Below are positions 59,441 to 64,000 of a stretch of DNA of 64,000 bases, piece by piece. Numbering within the stretch: position 1 is the stretch's first letter; each line of letters opens with the position of its first letter. Below the pieces are notes generated by a model. The model saw nothing but the letters and a program-made list of their open reading frames with translations. It did not search any database and was not told the DNA's origin. The DNA is from Advenella incenata (GTDB lineage: Bacteria > Pseudomonadota > Gammaproteobacteria > Burkholderiales > Burkholderiaceae_B), in assembly GCF_004217095.1 (NCBI RefSeq), contig NZ_SHKO01000005.1, positions 239,545 to 303,544 of the forward strand. The letters run 5' to 3'. The position numbers and the translations under genes are program-made.

Positions 59441-61413
59441 CCCTCCATGTCGTCTAGACGTACAATTGTTACGGAGGGAAGATCATCGAGAGTAAGTAAC
59501 GGCATATCTTCAGGTATTCCGTTCGCAAGTGAGTCGATTTTTTCCGAAACAGTTTGTTTAGCTGGTTTTTTGAAATTGCTTTGTTCCTGAATGACTGCCA
59601 TTTTTTTTGCTTCCCTGATGCTGAGTTTTCCGGCTTTGATCTTCGCCTGCCATCCCTTTTCCAATGCGTAAACTGCATCTTGATAATCCTCTAACCTCCT
59701 GGACCGTCTAACTTCTAATGCCCTACTCGTTCGAATGATGCGATGTGCAGTTAGAGAGAGTCCGTCCGCGTAGGATTCCTGCAATACCGGAACCCACAAC
59801 CACGTTTTTTCTAGAGGTTCTTGAACCCACATCCCACCTAAGTTCGCAGGGTCTAACCGCGCATCTACATCGAATTTTGGGCCATACCTTTTGGCCATTT
59901 CGGCCAATTCGCGACTGCGGTAATCTAAATAGAATTTCTCAATCCCTGCGTGGCTAACTTTTACTCTGGTAGGAATCGCAGCAAAAATATCCAACGCCCT
60001 CAAATTGTCATTAAAAATCGGAGCGGGAACTTTCTTAAGGCCTTCCTTCATCCTATCGAACGGGCAGTCTTGCGTACGATCTGAAATTTTGAATGGATAA
60101 ATATCCACAACCCATTTTATTAACGCGGAATGCAAGTCTTCAAAAGCGACGCAAGCCGTCTTCTTAGGGTCAATGGGTTTATGAACTCCCTGAATCAACT
60201 CGGATCTTCCATAACGCGGAAGTGTATTGACGACAGATAACATAGACCGCTCCACCCCCGGTTTAAACCACGGTTTTCTGACCGGAGATCGCTCAACGTC
60301 AAATCCCATTTGCAATGCAATGGCATTAGCGTCAGCTGCATGAAATTCACTAGCATTATCAGTCAACATTGTTTGCCATAAACCTGGAGTGATCCACTCG
60401 TACTTCAGCCCTAGCTCAGCCATGATTTTATTTTTAGGTGTTAACGCAAATTTGATTGCTTTAACTACTCGAGCAACAGTCGTGCCTTCAAAGGATATAA
60501 CTAGACTAAGAATGTATGCAGTATAAGAATCGATGATGATGGTGATGATTGGCTTTCCAAGCACAATTCCTGTCCTAGAATCAATTACATAAATGGACAG
60601 TTCAGTATGATCAATTTCTACCACTTGCAGCGGATACTCTGCGTTTGTTCCACCAATGGAATGGCGCCATTTTGCGGCGGCAAAAGCGGATCCCTTGCGG
60701 ATCTTATCGCGCTCGTACGGCGAGATTTGCCTAATTACCTTTTTTACCGTCGATATACTCACATATGCGTCTTCTCCAAACCGCGATCGCATCTCCGAAG
60801 ATAAAAAATTGTACGTGTCTTCGACACTCTTCCCGTTTCTTTGTAAATAGTATCGTTTTATGAATTCATAGATTAAGTCTAACTTTTCCTGCCCGATTCT
60901 TTCTCCAATCTTTCGATTCATTCGTGACTTTGGCAAGAGACTACGATTATCGCATCCACTCTGGTTGTACGCACGTAGCCAATACGCGACCGTCGACGAA
61001 CCTGGAGGTGTTTTATCCCCGGTTTCAGCAGCAACAGAGGCTATCGCCCTCCTAATCTGTCTTATGCAACCTTGCGTTACGCCCTCTTTCTTACAACGAT
61101 GAACATAATAAATTTTGCGTTCGTAATTTGCTTTTTCTTTTTCAGATAATCGAGCAGTGTCTATGATTACATGTATGCTGGATGGCGTTTTCGGCAATTT
61201 CACTGATACGGTATTACAAGCGTGACTTCCTCCTTGGACAATAAGTTCTTTACTCTCAATCTTCTCCAGTAGCTCGTCTAGTGAAATTTTTTCAATCAAC
61301 CCCGTTTCCGCATTTTCAAGCTGTATCAAATTATCAGGAAGCATGCGCTGAAACTTCAACAGCTGCTTACCTCGCTGCAACGCCAATCCATCTTTCAATT
61401 GAAATTTCGCCAT
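59437..61413 (-). CDS. TnsB/TniA-like DDE transposase
   Basis: The 658-residue Mu-type transposase has helix-turn-helix domains in the first 230 residues, then an RNase H-like catalytic core with Asp268 (VEIDHTELS), Asp352 (MLTDNASEF) and Glu388 (KPGVERS), giving the DD(35)E spacing, and a Mu-type C-terminal barrel (EPLEKTWLWVPVL) with a tail that should contact TnsC. It joins the 3' ends of the element to target DNA; TnsA would cut the 5' ends. Confidence 0.95.
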   Translation of the reverse strand: MAKFQLKDGLALQRGKQLLKFQRMLPDNLIQLENAETGLIEKISLDELLEKIESKELIVQGGSHACNTVSVKLPKTPSSIHVIIDTARLSEKEKANYERKIYYVHRCKKEGVTQGCIRQIRRAIASVAAETGDKTPPGSSTVAYWLRAYNQSGCDNRSLLPKSRMNRKIGERIGQEKLDLIYEFIKRYYLQRNGKSVEDTYNFLSSEMRSRFGEDAYVSISTVKKVIRQISPYERDKIRKGSAFAAAKWRHSIGGTNAEYPLQVVEIDHTELSIYVIDSRTGIVLGKPIITIIIDSYTAYILSLVISFEGTTVARVVKAIKFALTPKNKIMAELGLKYEWITPGLWQTMLTDNASEFHAADANAIALQMGFDVERSPVRKPWFKPGVERSMLSVVNTLPRYGRSELIQGVHKPIDPKKTACVAFEDLHSALIKWVVDIYPFKISDRTQDCPFDRMKEGLKKVPAPIFNDNLRALDIFAAIPTRVKVSHAGIEKFYLDYRSRELAEMAKRYGPKFDVDARLDPANLGGMWVQEPLEKTWLWVPVLQESYADGLSLTAHRIIRTSRALEVRRSRRLEDYQDAVYALEKGWQAKIKAGKLSIREAKKMAVIQEQSNFKKPAKQTVSEKIDSLANGIPEDMPLLTLDDLPSVTIVRLDDMEG

Positions 61414-62014
61414 TTTCCTGTCCTTTCTCGTCGAGAATTAATCCATTTTCATTACAAGCGTCAATTTGTAGGTAACGATGACCAATTAGGTAATAGATGA
61501 GTTCTATTGGAATACCTAACCTTCTGACGATTTCATTGATTGGAGCGGGAAGGCGTAAGGAATGAATTTTTTCTATTACCTCTGCTATTGCAGATGAGGA
61601 GTAGTAGGATTGGGAATATCGATGGACTAAGCCGGCAAATTGTTTGCGCGGTTCAATTTGTTGATCCGTCGTGAGTATAAATTTCATGCCGATCTGATCG
61701 AATTCATGTTTTGCGGCTGGAAGTTTTTCTGCGTACTTATCAACAAACACTGATGATTTGACCTCGACAATATACTTATTTTCATTCTTGTCTAATAGAA
61801 AATAATCAGGCGTATACCCACCGAATCCAGGTATCTCGATTTGTGTTGGCTGGGCGACAATTCGCCTGATGGAGGGGTGTAACAAAGCGATGCGAACAAA
61901 ATCGCGCTCAAGGCGACTTTCGTATTCAATCGGCTCAGGCTGAACGTAGGTACAAACCACATAACCCACTCGCCGATGCGGCGAGCGATGGACGAGTTTT
62001 CGAACTTGTTTCAT
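61367..62014 (-). CDS. TnsA endonuclease
   Basis: The 215-residue protein has the restriction-enzyme-like TnsA fold: YESRLERDF (Glu36), GGYTPDYFL (Asp70) and YIVEVKSS (Lys86), which are the catalytic acid-acid-lysine set. TnsA cleaves the 5' ends so that the element moves by cut-and-paste. The start at 62014 has AGAGAG upstream. The gene overlaps the start of the transposase gene by 47 bases. Confidence 0.92.
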   Translation of the reverse strand: MKQVRKLVHRSPHRRVGYVVCTYVQPEPIEYESRLERDFVRIALLHPSIRRIVAQPTQIEIPGFGGYTPDYFLLDKNENKYIVEVKSSVFVDKYAEKLPAAKHEFDQIGMKFILTTDQQIEPRKQFAGLVHRYSQSYYSSSAIAEVIEKIHSLRLPAPINEIVRRLGIPIELIYYLIGHRYLQIDACNENGLILDEKGQENGEISIERWIGVAAR

Positions 62015-62162
62015 AAAATTCTCTCTAATTAAAGACGTGACTATCCAGCTTGACACCATCAATAAAAAGAGAGATACTTTACCTGTGAGAGCAATACCTC
62101 CTCACTATGAGGATGACAAGACCGGCGCTTCTTAGAAGTTGTCCGGTTTTTTCATTTACATT

Positions 62163-62420
62163 TCATTTCTCCTTTATCCTACGATCGCCTTTGGCAATTT
62201 GGCTCTCTAGCCATGCAGATACTGAAGCGGTCCGAACATACCTTCCCTTCCGTCCATCAAGCTCGATTTCCCGAAAAGGCAATAGACCCTTACTTCGTGC
62301 CTTTCTATATGCAGATGCGGATGTATAGCTGACTACTTTCCATACCTTTGTTGAATGAATAAAGTAGCCATATTGTTCCAACAGATTTTCATAGATACTT
62401 TCGCGTTTATCATCCATCAT
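62163..62420 (-). CDS. Small helix-turn-helix (AlpA/excisionase-like) protein
   Basis: The 85-residue protein contains VWKVVSYTSASAYRKARSKGLLPFREIELDGRKGRYVRTASVSAWLESQI, a MerR/AlpA-type winged DNA-binding domain as in excisionases and phage regulators. AAGGG precedes the paired ATG. It is the first gene before tnsA in the same direction, so it may regulate transposition genes or bind transposon ends. Confidence 0.72.
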   Translation of the reverse strand: MMDDKRESIYENLLEQYGYFIHSTKVWKVVSYTSASAYRKARSKGLLPFREIELDGRKGRYVRTASVSAWLESQIAKGDRRIKEK

Positions 62421-62589
62421 CAGGCCCTTACATTCGTCTCTCGCCACATTTCACACTTTAAACAGTAGCGTATCCAATTATTGGAACTTGTGACACCGTC
62501 CTTTTTTTCGCCGAATTTTGGTTCCAAATGATAATTTAATTAATATAATCAGAAACTTGTGAAATTCTGAACTAGAAAAATCTTTAGTC

Positions 62590-63579
62590 ATGAAAAAAAT
62601 CGATACAAATCACATTCTCAAACAAGTAGCTCGGTTTTGGTGCCATGAATTAATGATCAAGACTAATTGCAAGAATTCTTCTCAATTAGAAAAAGTATTG
62701 GATGATATTTTTGATTCGCCATCGGAGCGTTCATCGAATATCTACTACAAATACTGGATGGCATTGCGATCCCCCCGTCCAGATATAATCGCCCGATGTG
62801 AAAAGAAAATTCGCGATAGCGCTTGGTTAATGAACAATCTTTTATGGACAGTCATCAATCTAGAATCGCTAGACAACAATTTAGCTCGTCTTTTTCTGTC
62901 GCAGCTAGATACACGTTATCTAAACAATGTAGGCAAAGATTGGTATCGGTCGACTAACTTGTATCGTGATTCCTTCACCGACAAGATCCTGAGATTAACC
63001 ACTTTAGATTCACTTGCAGTCTTAGTCATACTGGTCAAGTTGGCACATCAAAATGGCGATCAAATAAATGAGGTACGGATCGCGAAACAGTTATATCGTG
63101 GTTTATTAATAATCGGCGCTCAATTTACAGAGAAAAACTTCATTTTGGAATCTTTCTTTTCCCTATTTGATGAATTCCTATTTAAACGAATAAATTGGGG
63201 AGACAGAAAACCAATAATGGATTTTCCGTTTTACCGTTTTGGTGTCCGATATTTAAATAGCCTATACCCAATAAAAGAGAATCTAGGACTTACGTTAGTT
63301 GATAAGACAGATAAGCAATACATTTTAGATCGATGTCATTGCCTGTTGCCAGGCTTACTGAATCTACGCAACCTGGCAAATATAGAATCACTTAATTTTA
63401 TGTTAATGCCTAAGGATATCGAATATCGAAAGTTATCTGACTATGATAATCTCGACGACCATATCGGAGTTTGGGTAACGGATTTAACAGCAATGAACTA
63501 TCCTTTTGAGGATAACTCAATGTCATATTATAGAAATCGATACCTACATGCAAAATTTCTTGATCTTTATTTCTCCTAG
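62590..63579 (+). CDS. Unknown protein divergent from the tns operon
   Basis: The 329-residue protein is mostly helical and soluble (ILKQVARFWCHELMIKTNCKNSSQLEKVLDDIFDSPSERSSNIYYKYWMALRSPRPDIIARCEKK at the start, later GVWVTDLTAMNYPF). I know no family for it and see no enzymatic motif. It is AT-rich and divergent from the HTH-tnsA operon. A motif AATTTTGGTTCCAAATGATA upstream (62513-62532) resembles the sites of the left end, so it could lie inside or at the edge of the element. Confidence 0.7.
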   Translation: MKKIDTNHILKQVARFWCHELMIKTNCKNSSQLEKVLDDIFDSPSERSSNIYYKYWMALRSPRPDIIARCEKKIRDSAWLMNNLLWTVINLESLDNNLARLFLSQLDTRYLNNVGKDWYRSTNLYRDSFTDKILRLTTLDSLAVLVILVKLAHQNGDQINEVRIAKQLYRGLLIIGAQFTEKNFILESFFSLFDEFLFKRINWGDRKPIMDFPFYRFGVRYLNSLYPIKENLGLTLVDKTDKQYILDRCHCLLPGLLNLRNLANIESLNFMLMPKDIEYRKLSDYDNLDDHIGVWVTDLTAMNYPFEDNSMSYYRNRYLHAKFLDLYFS

Positions 63580-63736
63580 TCAACCATGTTTAAAAAGCCC
63601 TTAAAATTTATCCCAGATTTCCCAAGGCTGACTCTGCTAATCCATTGGCATGTGTTTGAACCTGTAGTTTGGCCCATTGCTGGGATCGAGCCGCCCGGTA
63701 ATACCCTATTTTTAATGGGTCGTTAAGTGTAGAGTA

Positions 63737-63865
63737 TTAAGCAACCAAACTCATTTTTTGTATAGATGTTACCCCACCTAAGGCCCTATTGAGCCGTTCG
63801 TGATTGTATGTCCATATTCAACGCGTTGCAAAGGCATGGAGATTACTGACTGACTCAAGCAGATG
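63737..63865 (-). pseudogene. C-terminal fragment of an IS3-family transposase
   Basis: The minus strand reads NLHAFATR, a stop in place of Trp, then IWTYNHERLNRALGGVTSIQ and a final stop. This matches the end of IS3-family OrfB proteins (WxWTYNHERPNxxLGGxTP). The in-frame TGA and the missing upstream part show that it is a dead remnant. Confidence 0.8.
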
Positions 63866-63958
63866 GTGTGCTGGCCAGACGATCGCGCAAGTGTACTCAA
63901 TTACCGTAAGCGTTCGGGGAACACATATTGACACGGCCGCGTTAACGGCCGTTGTCTT

Positions 63959-64000
63959 TTAGTGGGTAGATTCAGGCGTCCAGTTGTGCGGTAACAGTTC
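63959..64000 (-). pseudogene. C-terminal tip of an IS66-family transposase, cut by the window edge
   Basis: The last 13 codons read ELLPHNWTPESTH before the stop. The ELLPxNW ending is typical of the IS66 transposase TnpC. Whether the rest is intact lies beyond the window. Confidence 0.6.

Noticed and set aside
56727..62014. CRISPR-associated transposon
   Set aside because: Despite two TniQ genes, no cas gene or repeat-spacer array is visible anywhere in the element within the window.

Overview
The window looks like chromosomal DNA of a betaproteobacterium, most likely from the Alcaligenaceae (Bordetella, Achromobacter, Advenella and relatives). The grounds are three Bug-type solute-binding proteins of the tripartite tricarboxylate transporter family, a TRAP transporter, many LysR, TetR and GntR regulators paired with single catabolic enzymes, and a GC-rich backbone. 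Genus is inference. I see no rRNA, tRNA or CRISPR array.

Bases 1-2030 hold the end of an RND efflux operon divergent from soxR, with a SoxR-type promoter between them. Bases 2266-13491 are a catabolic island: acyl-CoA dehydrogenase, two crotonase paralogues, a fused CoA-transferase, an FAD oxidoreductase and a three-part TRAP transporter on the minus strand, facing a GntR regulator and an acyl-CoA ligase on the plus strand. Together they could import a carboxylate, make its CoA thioester and start beta-oxidation-like breakdown. Bases 13651-17318 hold two SRPBCC proteins, an SDR, a small NAD(P)-dependent reductase and a LysR regulator.

Bases 17.7-36.8 kb are a patchwork of regulator-plus-target modules: TetR/MFS, LysR/zinc-type dehydrogenase, TetR/EamA/hydrolase, AraC/SDR, TetR with a molybdopterin enzyme and cytochrome b operon, and an old-yellow-enzyme reductase. 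Several TetR genes have matching palindromes both at their own promoter and at the neighbouring target. Bases 37.1-45.4 kb are a second catabolic cluster: two LigI-like amidohydrolases, three Bug proteins, an RraA-type protein, a 2-hydroxyacid dehydrogenase and an SMP-30 lactonase. A shared sequence motif precedes four of its transcription units.

From about 47.3 kb to the end the DNA is AT-rich and foreign. It is a Tn7-like transposon with TnsA, TnsB, TnsC and two TniQ proteins but no Cas genes. Its cargo includes a candidate retron (structured RNA, small basic protein, reverse transcriptase, cold-shock-domain protein), a 1093-residue SF2 helicase, an orphan TacA-type antitoxin and several unknown proteins. 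The left boundary coincides with a repeat found two more times in the window (17.3 and 21.2 kb). IS21-like ends lie at 45.4 and 47.0 kb, and IS3 and IS66 transposase debris lies after 63.7 kb. The retron inside the Tn7-like element is the most interesting system here.
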